Origin: WVWW01 sp041568335
Lineage (GTDB): Bacteria; Acidobacteriota; Polarisedimenticolia; Polarisedimenticolales; Polarisedimenticolaceae
Length of the DNA: 5,461 nt
Reading direction: 5' to 3'
Assembly: GCA_041568335.1 (NCBI GenBank)
Contig: JBFFZZ010000218.1
Location: 1 to 5,461, forward strand
Under the pieces are notes generated by a model that saw nothing but the letters and a program-made list of their open reading frames with translations, had not been told where the DNA came from and searched no databases. How positions within the stretch are numbered: position 1 is the first letter of the stretch; the number at the start of each line of letters is the position of its first letter. Shown here piece after piece: positions 1-5,461 of the stretch. Made by a program: the position numbers and the translations under genes.

Positions 1-979
1 CGATCGTGACCACACGGCTCGAGATCGCGACCTCGCAGGAGGTGTAGGCGTAAAGCGCCGGCATCATCTTCTTCGCGTCCTGCTCCTGACCCAGGGCGAT
101 CTCGATCTCGACCGCCTCGGCGGTGTAGTCGTTGATCGCACGGATCTTGAGGTTCTTCTTCTTGGCCGCCGTCTCGATCGAGGCGATCAGCGAATCGGTG
201 GTCACACCGGGCGCGACCGAACGGATCGTCAGCCGGCGCGGCCCGGTCACGTCGATCCGCGAGCGGGCGCGCACGCGACCCGTGCCGGCGGCGTACTCCG
301 ACGCGTCCAACAGTCCGCCCTGCTGGAAATCGGGTAAGATCTCGAACTTTTTCTTGTCGAGGATCGCGATTTGGGCTCGCAAGAGCTCGATGAAGTTGTG
401 CGGGAGGATCCGCGTCGACAGTCCGACGGCGATCCCCTCGGCCCCCATCATCAGTAGAAGGGGGAGCTTGGCCGGGAGCGACACCGGCTCTTTGCGCCGC
501 CCGTCATAGCTCGGCACGAACTTCGTCAACTCGTCGTTGAACAGATTCTCGCGGGCCAGCTCGGTGAGGCGGCATTCGATGTAGCGCGACGCCGCCGCGG
601 GATCCCCGGTCAGCAGGTTGCCGAAGTTCCCCTGCCCTTCGATCAGGTATTCCTTGCGCGTCAGCGTCACGAGCGCGTCTCCGATGCTCGCGTCGCCGTG
701 CGGGTGGTATTGCATCGTGTGACCGACGATGTTGGCCACCTTGATGAACTTCCCGTCGTCGTTTTCCTTGAGCGAGTAGAGGATGCGCCTCTGAACGGGT
801 TTCAATCCGTCGATCAGGTCGGGGATCGCGCGGTCGCGAATCACGTAGGACGCGTACTGGATGAAGTTGTCGTCGATGATCCGGCGCAGGTGCCCGCCGT
901 CGTCCGGCCCGCCCCCGTTCGCGTTCGGGACGAGGGCGCCATCGGTCGTCGAAAAAAGATCCTGCTGGTTCTCGCTCAT
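1..979 (-). CDS. parC: Type IIA DNA topoisomerase subunit A (ParC/GyrA family), C-terminus cut by window edge
   Basis: This is the breakage-reunion subunit of a type IIA topoisomerase. It cuts and religates both DNA strands through a phosphotyrosine link, in the cytoplasm, as an A2B2 complex with the adjacent B subunit. The frame is open from an ATG at 979 to the left edge, giving 326 residues and no stop. Seen: a 29-residue variable leader, then the core with GLKPVQRR (58-65), YHPHGD (91-96) and GQGNFGN (115-121), and the catalytic tyrosine in SRYIECRL (Y133, preceded by R132). The ATG overlaps the B-subunit TGA as ATGA, so translation is probably coupled. A weak purine run, GTGGGG (988-993), lies 8 nt upstream. 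The E. coli GyrA Ser83 position is Ala (A97) and the Tyr86 position is Gly (G100). The stretch HPHGDASIGDALV resembles what I recall of Bacteroidetes/Chlamydiae-type ParC. The missing C-terminus prevents a decision between ParC and GyrA (no view of a beta-pinwheel wrapping domain). Confidence 0.95.
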   Translation of the reverse strand, partial: MSENQQDLFSTTDGALVPNANGGGPDDGGHLRRIIDDNFIQYASYVIRDRAIPDLIDGLKPVQRRILYSLKENDDGKFIKVANIVGHTMQYHPHGDASIGDALVTLTRKEYLIEGQGNFGNLLTGDPAAASRYIECRLTELARENLFNDELTKFVPSYDGRRKEPVSLPAKLPLLLMMGAEGIAVGLSTRILPHNFIELLRAQIAILDKKKFEILPDFQQGGLLDASEYAAGTGRVRARSRIDVTGPRRLTIRSVAPGVTTDSLIASIETAAKKKNLKIRAINDYTAEAVEIEIALGQEQDAKKMMPALYAYTSCEVAISSRVVTI

Positions 980-2784
980 GGCTCGGGCCCCACGACGAGG
1001 TGGTCCATGATGTAGCTACGGCGTTCCGGCGTGTTCTTGCCCATGTAGAAGCGCAGCATCTGGGGTACGACGCTGTGGTTGTCGACCTCGACCGGCGACA
1101 AGCGCATCTCGGGCCCGATGAACCGCTTGAACTCGTGCGGCGAGATCTCTCCGAGCCCCTTGAAGCGCGTGATCTCGGCTCCGCGCCCGATCGATCTGAT
1201 CGCGGCGTCCCGCTCCTCTTCCGAGTAACAGTAGACCGTCTGCTTCTTGTTGCGTACCCGGAACAGCGGCGTCTCGAGGATCCGGAGGTGTCCCTTGAGC
1301 ACCAGCGGCTCGAAGAACCGCAGGAAGAACGTGATCAGCAGGTTGCGGATGTGGAGCCCGTCGACATCGGCGTCCGTCGCCAGGATCACGTAGTCATAGC
1401 GCAGGTTGTCGACGTCGCTCTCGATGTCGAGGCTGCGCATCAGGTTGTAAAGCTCGTCGTTCTTGTAGATCGCGTCGCGGTTGAGATCGCAAACGTTGAG
1501 CGGCTTGCCCTTGAGGGCGAAGATCGCCTGCGTCAGGACGTCGCGGCAGCTGACGATCGAGCCCGCAGCCGACTGTCCCTCGGTGACGAACAGCATCGAG
1601 TCTTTCTTCTTCTTGCGATCGGTACGGTGGTACTTGCAGTCCTTGAGCTGTGGGACGCGGATCGACGTGGCCCTGGCCTTCTCCCGTGCCAGCTTCTTGA
1701 CGACCTGCAGCTCCTTGCGGATCTTCTGCGTTTCCTCGACCTTGCGGAGGAGCTTGTCGGCGCTGTCGGGGTTCTTGTGCAGCAGATCGACGGTCGCCTC
1801 ACGCACCTCGGCGACGAGCCGGCTGCGGATCTCGGGGTTGCCTAGCTTGTTCTTGGTTTGCGATTCGAACATCGGCTCCTTGAGCCGGATCGCGATCGCC
1901 CCGACGATCCCGTCGCGGACATCCTCTCCGTCGAACTTCTTCTTCGAGAAGTCGTTGACCGCCTTGAGCAAACCCTCCCGGAAGGCGCTCTGATGCGTCC
2001 CCCCGTCCGTCGTGTACTGGCCGTTGACGAACGAGAAGTAGTTCTCGCTGAACCGCGTCGTGTGGGTGATCGCGAGCTCCATCGTCTTGGTGCGGACGTG
2101 CAACGGCGGGTAGGCGGCCTCCCCCTTCGTGTCCTCGCGGACCAGGTCGAGCAACCCTCCATCGGAGACGAACGGCGTTCCGTTGAGATCGACCGTGAGG
2201 CCCGCATTCAGGTAGGTGTACAGGCGAATGCGGTGTTTGACGTGGTCGTCGTCGTAATCCGCGTCTCCGAAGATCTCGGGGTCGGGTTCGAACTCGACGA
2301 GCGTGCCGTCGGCCTCGCTGCACTTGCCCTTTTTCTGTTTCTTGAGCTCGCCGCGAACAAAGCTGGCTTCGGCGTATTTCCCGTCGCGAACGCTGCGGAC
2401 GAGGAACTCTCGAGACAGGGCGTTGACCGCCTTGGTCCCGATGCCGTTGAGACCCACGCTGAACTGGAACACCTCGTCGTTGTACTTCGCCCCGGTGTTG
2501 ATCCGCGAAACGCAATCGACGACCTTGCCCAGCGGGATCCCCCGCCCACGGTCACGCACGGAAACCCGTTTCCGATCGATGGCGACGCTGACCTTCTTCC
2601 CGTAGCCCATGATGAACTCGTCGATGGCGTTGTCGACGACCTCCTTGAGCAGGATGTAGATCCCATCGTCGTACTGACGGCCGTCTCCGATACGGCCGAT
2701 GTACATACCGGTTCGCTTCCGGATGTGCTCGAGCGAGCTGAGGGTCTTGATCTTGGTTTCGTCGTAGGTGTGTGGTCGGGACAA
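976..2784 (-). CDS. parE: Type IIA DNA topoisomerase subunit B (ParE/GyrB family; topoisomerase IV-like)
   Basis: This is the ATPase subunit that drives strand passage by the topoisomerase whose A subunit follows it. It is complete at 602 aa, much shorter than E. coli GyrB (804) and nearer to ParE. Seen, in order: GHKL ATPase (about 15-205) with catalytic Glu48 and Asn52 in KEVVDN, DRGRGIP (78-84) and the glycine-rich VGLNGIGTKAVNALS (110-124); transducer domain with the ATP-contacting Lys in SQTK (K311); TOPRIM (about 396-510) with E402 and the metal triad D471/D473/D475 in TDADVDGLH; and the C-terminal FKGLGE (541-546). The start is TTG: an in-frame TGA lies two codons upstream and GAGGT is 6 nt before it. 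The N-terminal segment around DDGIYILLKEVVDN recalls Bacteroidetes/Chlamydiae-type ParE, hence parE rather than gyrB; gyrB remains possible. The usual EGDSAGG motif reads EGQSAAG (Q404). It is the first gene of the operon and overlaps the A subunit by 4 nt. Confidence 0.96.
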   Translation of the reverse strand: MSRPHTYDETKIKTLSSLEHIRKRTGMYIGRIGDGRQYDDGIYILLKEVVDNAIDEFIMGYGKKVSVAIDRKRVSVRDRGRGIPLGKVVDCVSRINTGAKYNDEVFQFSVGLNGIGTKAVNALSREFLVRSVRDGKYAEASFVRGELKKQKKGKCSEADGTLVEFEPDPEIFGDADYDDDHVKHRIRLYTYLNAGLTVDLNGTPFVSDGGLLDLVREDTKGEAAYPPLHVRTKTMELAITHTTRFSENYFSFVNGQYTTDGGTHQSAFREGLLKAVNDFSKKKFDGEDVRDGIVGAIAIRLKEPMFESQTKNKLGNPEIRSRLVAEVREATVDLLHKNPDSADKLLRKVEETQKIRKELQVVKKLAREKARATSIRVPQLKDCKYHRTDRKKKKDSMLFVTEGQSAAGSIVSCRDVLTQAIFALKGKPLNVCDLNRDAIYKNDELYNLMRSLDIESDVDNLRYDYVILATDADVDGLHIRNLLITFFLRFFEPLVLKGHLRILETPLFRVRNKKQTVYCYSEEERDAAIRSIGRGAEITRFKGLGEISPHEFKRFIGPEMRLSPVEVDNHSVVPQMLRFYMGKNTPERRSYIMDHLVVGPEP

Positions 2785-2790
2785 GGATCA

Positions 2791-2795
2791 ACCTC
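2791..2795 (-). promoter_or_regulatory. Ribosome binding site fixing the TTG start of parE
   Basis: On the minus strand GAGGT lies 6 nt upstream of the TTG at 2784-2782, an ideal Shine-Dalgarno spacing. An in-frame TGA (2790-2788) between this site and the TTG rules out any start further upstream. This site and the conserved N-terminal family sequence together decide the non-ATG start. Confidence 0.8.
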
Positions 2796-2827
2796 GCGGG
2801 CGCGAAAGCGGAACGCTCCGAGCGGCG

Positions 2828-2856
2828 ATGATCCCACCGGCGAGTGCGGTCGTCAA
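2828..2856 (-). promoter_or_regulatory. Candidate sigma70-type promoter for the parE-parC operon
   Basis: On the minus strand TTGACG (2856-2851, 5 of 6 to the -35 consensus) is followed after 17 nt by GATCAT (2833-2828, 4 of 6 to TATAAT). Transcription would start near 2821, leaving a leader of roughly 37 nt that contains the parE Shine-Dalgarno. Position, spacing and match are all favourable, but consensus matches like this also arise by chance and nothing experimental supports it. Confidence 0.5.
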
Positions 2857-2862
2857 TGCCGC

Positions 2863-2870
2863 CCACGTGG
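2863..2870. promoter_or_regulatory. Perfect palindrome CCACGTGG between the two divergent promoters
   Basis: CCACGTGG is a perfect 8-bp palindrome. It lies 6 bp upstream of the candidate parE -35 and 1 bp upstream of the candidate -35 of the plus-strand operon, where a dimeric regulator could affect both. It is short and the DNA is GC-rich, so chance occurrence is a real possibility. No flanking extension of the symmetry is seen (C2862 does not pair with T2871). Confidence 0.25.
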
Positions 2871-2871
2871 T

Positions 2872-2899
2872 TTGAAGCACGCGGCACTCCGGTTAGACT
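2872..2899 (+). promoter_or_regulatory. Candidate promoter for the CRTAC1-like/TPR operon, possibly giving a leaderless mRNA
   Basis: TTGAAG (2872-2877, 4 of 6 to the -35 consensus) is separated by 16 nt from TAGACT (2894-2899, 4 of 6 to the -10, and matching TANNNT). The ATG at 2906 begins only 6 nt after the -10, which is where transcription itself would be expected to start. No Shine-Dalgarno-like purine run lies between the -10 and the ATG (the bases are TACCCG). Both facts fit a leaderless transcript. The match is modest, so this is a hypothesis. Confidence 0.4.
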
Positions 2900-2905
2900 T
2901 ACCCG

Positions 2906-4567
2906 ATGCGTCGCCTTTCCGTTGTGGGCCTCGGTTTGCTCGCGCTCTCCTGCTCCGGCACACCGTCGCCGGTGCCGGCCGTCACGCGGTCGGAGCCGTA
3001 CCTCACCGAGATCGCGCTGCACGACGATGCGCCGGTGAGCTGGCCCGACGGCACCGGCCTCGCACCGGAGATCATGGGCCCCGGTGTCGCCGTGACCGAC
3101 CTCGACGGCGACGGTCTGCAGGACATCGTCCAGCTCACGATGCCGGAGCCCGGTCGGCCCGAAACGGTGCTGGCCCGCGTGTGGCTGCAGACGCCGCAGC
3201 GTCGTTTCCGCGAGGCCGCGGCGATCGACAGCCACGGTTTTGCCCAGGGTGTCGCGGTCGGCGATGTCGACGCCGACGGCCTCCCCGACCTTTTCTTCGC
3301 CAACTACGGGCCGGACCGCCTGCTGCTCAACGCGGGGAACGGGACGTTCCGGCCCGCGCCGGGACCCGCGCCCTGGGAGTCCGCTCTGTGGAGCAGTTCG
3401 GCCGCTTTCTGCGATTTCGACGGGGATGACGACCTCGACCTTTACGTGGCCCACTACCTGGACTACGACCCGGGCCGGGCCTGCTACGCGCCGAGCGGCG
3501 CGATCGCCTACTGCGCGCCGCAAGTGTTCGACGGGGCGCTCGATCACCTCTATCGGAACGACGGCAAGGGGAACTTCACCGACGTCTCGGCGGCGGTCGG
3601 GCTCATCCTGCCGGACCGGGGCCGCCACGCGAAGGGACTCGGCGTCGCGTGCGCCGACCTGACCGGGGACGGCCGCCTCGATTTCTACGTCGCCAACGAC
3701 GGCGAGAGCAACCAGCTCTGGGTCAACGACGGCTCCGGAGGCCTCGTGGACGAGGCCGTGCTTCGGGGGGCGGCCGTCAACCGGCACGGCAAACCCGAGG
3801 CGAGCATGGGAATCGCCCTCGGGGACATCGACGGCGATGAAGCGCTCGACCTGATGCTGACCCATCTCGAAGGCGAGAACAACACGGTCTACGGTGGCGC
3901 TTCGCCGCGCTTCCGCGACATCACGCCGCGAACCGGGATGGCGACCCATGACTTCGCGCTCACGGGCTTCGGCTGTGCGCTGTTCGATCTCGAGCTGGAC
4001 GGGGACCTCGACTTCGTCGTCGTCAACGGAAAAGTGCGCCGCAACGGCTCGACGGGCGGGTTCGACACCGGTTTCTGGGGTCGCTACGCGGAGCCCAATC
4101 AAGTATTCGAGAACCGCGGCGACGGCTCCTTCGTGGAGGTTTCCGGACGCGAGCGTTCGTGGGCCATGCGCCGCGAGGTCACGCGCGGTCTGGCGCACGG
4201 CGATCTCGACAACGACGGCGACACGGACCTCGTCATCGCCAACGCCGACAACGGACTGCGTCTCTATCGTAACGACGCGCCGCGCGGTGAGAATCACTGG
4301 GTTCGTGTTTCCGCCCGCACGGCGTCGGGGCCGGCGCTGGGGGCGCGGGTCACGGTGCACGCGACCGGGCGGCGCTGGATCGGGGTGATCCCCTCGGGGG
4401 CGAGCTATGCGAGCTCGAGCGACCCGCGATTGCTGTTCGGGCTGGGCACCGCGACCACCGTCGATCGCATCGACGTGGTCTGGCCCGACGGGTCGCGCGA
4501 GCAGTTCGACGGGGTGGTCGTGGACGCGGAGGCGGTGCTCGTACGCGGCGAGGGGCGACCGCTTTGA
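2906..4567 (+). CDS. CRTAC1-like lipoprotein: seven-repeat FG-GAP/VCBS beta-propeller with C-terminal ASPIC/UnbV domain
   Basis: Putative secreted, lipid-anchored beta-propeller of 553 aa; the molecular function is unknown for most members of this family. Seen: a short basic start (MRR), a hydrophobic segment and a lipobox-like ALSC with Cys16 as the lipidation site. Seven calcium-loop motifs of DxDxDG type follow, starting at D65, D120, D170, D251, D307, D361 and D433, as expected for a seven-bladed integrin-alpha-like propeller. Loops 1, 2 and 7 are canonical; 3 to 6 carry substitutions. Spacing is about 50-56 residues except for 81 between loops 3 and 4, where C193 and C203 sit, and 72 between loops 6 and 7. 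The C-terminus (about 476-535) matches the ASPIC/UnbV pattern: LGARVTV, SGASYASSSDPRL, FGLG, VVWPDGS. The ATG is chosen because it gives a complete signal peptide; no Shine-Dalgarno precedes it. The TGA overlaps the TTG of the next gene. Such proteins may bind ligands or matrix components, but no substrate can be inferred here. Confidence 0.9.
   Translation: MRRLSVVGLGLLALSCSGTPSPVPAVTRSEPYLTEIALHDDAPVSWPDGTGLAPEIMGPGVAVTDLDGDGLQDIVQLTMPEPGRPETVLARVWLQTPQRRFREAAAIDSHGFAQGVAVGDVDADGLPDLFFANYGPDRLLLNAGNGTFRPAPGPAPWESALWSSSAAFCDFDGDDDLDLYVAHYLDYDPGRACYAPSGAIAYCAPQVFDGALDHLYRNDGKGNFTDVSAAVGLILPDRGRHAKGLGVACADLTGDGRLDFYVANDGESNQLWVNDGSGGLVDEAVLRGAAVNRHGKPEASMGIALGDIDGDEALDLMLTHLEGENNTVYGGASPRFRDITPRTGMATHDFALTGFGCALFDLELDGDLDFVVVNGKVRRNGSTGGFDTGFWGRYAEPNQVFENRGDGSFVEVSGRERSWAMRREVTRGLAHGDLDNDGDTDLVIANADNGLRLYRNDAPRGENHWVRVSARTASGPALGARVTVHATGRRWIGVIPSGASYASSSDPRLLFGLGTATTVDRIDVVWPDGSREQFDGVVVDAEAVLVRGEGRPL
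4550..4555 (+). promoter_or_regulatory. Ribosome binding site for the TTG-started TPR lipoprotein gene
   Basis: GAGGGG inside the last codons of the CRTAC1-like gene lies 8 nt before the TTG at 4564. It supports reinitiation or coupled translation at the TTGA overlap and decides this start, which also gives an intact lipoprotein signal peptide. Confidence 0.7.
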
Positions 4568-5461
4568 GCCGCGCCGGGGCGACGCTCCTGCTGGCCGCTC
4601 TCCTCGCCGGGTGTCGCGAGGCGGGCCCCGACATCCCGCTACCGGACCTGGCCGGTGCCGAGGCCGAGATCGTCGCGGCGGTCGAGCAGGCACGCGCCGA
4701 GGTGCACGCCGAACCGGCGTCCAGCGACCGCTGGGGCGCCCTGGCGGACCGCTACATGGCGCACGGCTGGCGGCGCGAGGCCGCAGCCTGTTACGCCGAG
4801 GCAGAACGGCTCGACGGGCAGCGATTCGACTGGCCCTACCTGCTCGGCCACGCCCTTTCGTTGCGCGATCTCGAAGGGGCGCAGGCGGCGTTCGAGCGCG
4901 CCGTCGCGATCGATGGATCCTACCTTCCCGCGCGGATCTACCTCGCACAAACACTCGTCCGGCTGGACCGCGTGGAGGAGGCGCGCGCCCAGTTCGAGGC
5001 CGCGCTCGCCGAGGATCCGAACGACGTCGATGCGCTCTTCGGGATCAGCCAGCTCGATCTCGACACAGGGCGGCATGACGAAGCGCGGGCGCGGCTCGAG
5101 CGGGCGTACGCCATCGACCCCAGCCCCGGCGAGCTGCACCACGCGCTCGCCCAGGTCTACCTGATCGTCGGCGAGAACGACCTGGCGAGGAAGTTTGCGG
5201 CCTCGGCCGCGTCGGCTCCGCCGCGGCGGGCGATGCACGACCCGCGCCGCGAACGCGCGCTGCCCCAGGCCGGTTCGCTCCAGCGGACGCTCGGTGGCCG
5301 TGAGCTGGAACAGCAAGGACGCTACGCCGAGGCTCTCGAGCAGTACGAGCTGGCGTTGCGAAACAGCCCGAACAACAGCGACAGTCATGCGAATGTCGCC
5401 CGGCTTCTGGCGCGTCTCGGGAACCGCGACAGGGCGATCGAGCACTATCGCGAAGCGCTGC
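4564..5461 (+). CDS. TPR-repeat lipoprotein, C-terminus cut by window edge
   Basis: The frame is open from a TTG at 4564 to the right edge: 299 residues, no stop. Seen: signal peptide with a textbook lipobox LLAGC (lipidated Cys17), so the mature protein is probably anchored at a membrane outside the cytoplasm. TPR-like helical pairs follow at about 55-86, 88-119, 120-154, 155-188 and 189-221. A Pro/Arg-rich linker without the TPR pattern comes next (about 218-240), then further repeats at about 237-271 and from 272 to the edge. Typical TPR signatures are visible, for example GRYAEALEQYELAL (252-265). TPRs form protein-protein scaffolds; no catalytic motif is present. The 4-nt TTGA overlap with the CRTAC1-like gene, plus GAGGGG 8 nt upstream, implies translational coupling and a shared job. 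TPR proteins with a WPYLLGH-like segment (90-96) next to CRTAC1/ASPIC genes are something I recall from Acidobacteria- and Planctomycetes-type genomes, without certainty. A later in-frame start would lose the signal peptide. Confidence 0.88.
   Translation, partial: MSRAGATLLLAALLAGCREAGPDIPLPDLAGAEAEIVAAVEQARAEVHAEPASSDRWGALADRYMAHGWRREAAACYAEAERLDGQRFDWPYLLGHALSLRDLEGAQAAFERAVAIDGSYLPARIYLAQTLVRLDRVEEARAQFEAALAEDPNDVDALFGISQLDLDTGRHDEARARLERAYAIDPSPGELHHALAQVYLIVGENDLARKFAASAASAPPRRAMHDPRRERALPQAGSLQRTLGGRELEQQGRYAEALEQYELALRNSPNNSDSHANVARLLARLGNRDRAIEHYREAL

Noticed and set aside
132..1015. Plus-strand open frames 132-509 and 698-1015
   Set aside because: They lie opposite the A subunit, whose catalytic motifs are clear; no ribosome binding site or family resemblance was seen.
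2809..2820. Imperfect inverted repeat CGGAACGCTCCG in the parE leader
   Set aside because: Only four clean base pairs with a small loop in GC-rich DNA, and no T-run. Too weak to call an operator, riboswitch or terminator.
2208..2837. A 209-codon minus-strand frame with an ATG upstream of parE
   Set aside because: It is out of frame with the conserved topoisomerase sequence and has Ser/Arg-rich composition. The TTG at 2784 with GAGGT is the real start.
1000..3429. Long plus-strand open frames (1000-1845 and 1858-3429) opposite the B-subunit gene
   Set aside because: They share the codon register of the strongly conserved parE on the other strand and match no family I recognise; one runs on into the CRTAC1-like gene in the wrong frame. 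They are antisense shadows.
2552..4954. An 800-codon open frame on the minus strand, opposite the CRTAC1-like gene, with repeated Val/Glu/Asp-rich segments
   Set aside because: Over the CRTAC1-like gene its codons lie exactly opposite the sense codons, so it stays open simply because the GC-rich gene avoids TTA, CTA and TCA. Its apparent repeats are the complement of the seven calcium-loop repeats. It also runs across two neighbouring genes and has Arg-rich, low-complexity ends.
4407..5164. Plus-strand open frames 4407-5078 and 4655-5164 overlapping the TPR gene
   Set aside because: Arg/Pro/Ser-rich translations typical of out-of-frame GC-rich DNA. The frame opening at 4564 has the signal peptide, repeats and ribosome binding site.
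4639..5445. A 268-codon minus-strand open frame opposite the TPR gene
   Set aside because: It is in exact antisense register with the TPR gene and ends precisely at that gene's one early CTA codon (4639-4641). The plus-strand product has a lipoprotein signal and a TPR pattern; this frame has neither.

Overview
The window is gene-dense, GC-rich bacterial DNA with two divergent operons separated by one 121-bp intergenic region (2785-2905). Both operons run off the ends of the window.

Left arm (minus strand, 1-2784): a two-gene type IIA topoisomerase operon. The B subunit (602 aa, TTG start) is complete. It is followed by the A subunit through a 4-nt ATGA stop/start overlap, and the window edge cuts the A subunit after 326 residues. 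Both proteins carry the expected catalytic residues: GHKL ATPase and TOPRIM in B, active-site Tyr and HPHGD in A. The wording of both proteins is closest, from memory, to the short Bacteroidetes/Chlamydiae-style topoisomerase IV pair rather than canonical GyrB/GyrA. Two positions that determine quinolone susceptibility in E. coli gyrase carry non-consensus residues here.

Right arm (plus strand, 2906-5461): a putative lipoprotein with seven FG-GAP/VCBS calcium-loop repeats and a C-terminal ASPIC/UnbV domain (CRTAC1-like). It overlaps by 4 nt (TTGA) with a second lipoprotein made of TPR repeats, which is cut by the right edge. The pair looks like a co-translated envelope module; its substrate or partner cannot be read from the sequence.

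The intergenic region holds a sigma70-like promoter for each arm and an 8-bp perfect palindrome between the two -35 elements. The plus-strand promoter sits so close to its gene that the transcript may be leaderless.

Organism: high GC, alternative TTG starts, lipoproteins (which need a cell envelope with lipoprotein sorting), and CRTAC1-ASPIC plus TPR neighbours fit an uncultured or environmental Acidobacteriota-, Planctomycetota- or similar-type Gram-negative. This is inference from gene style only. No RNA genes, mobile elements, CRISPR arrays or terminators were seen. I found no clearly new system. The most open question is what the CRTAC1-like/TPR lipoprotein pair does.
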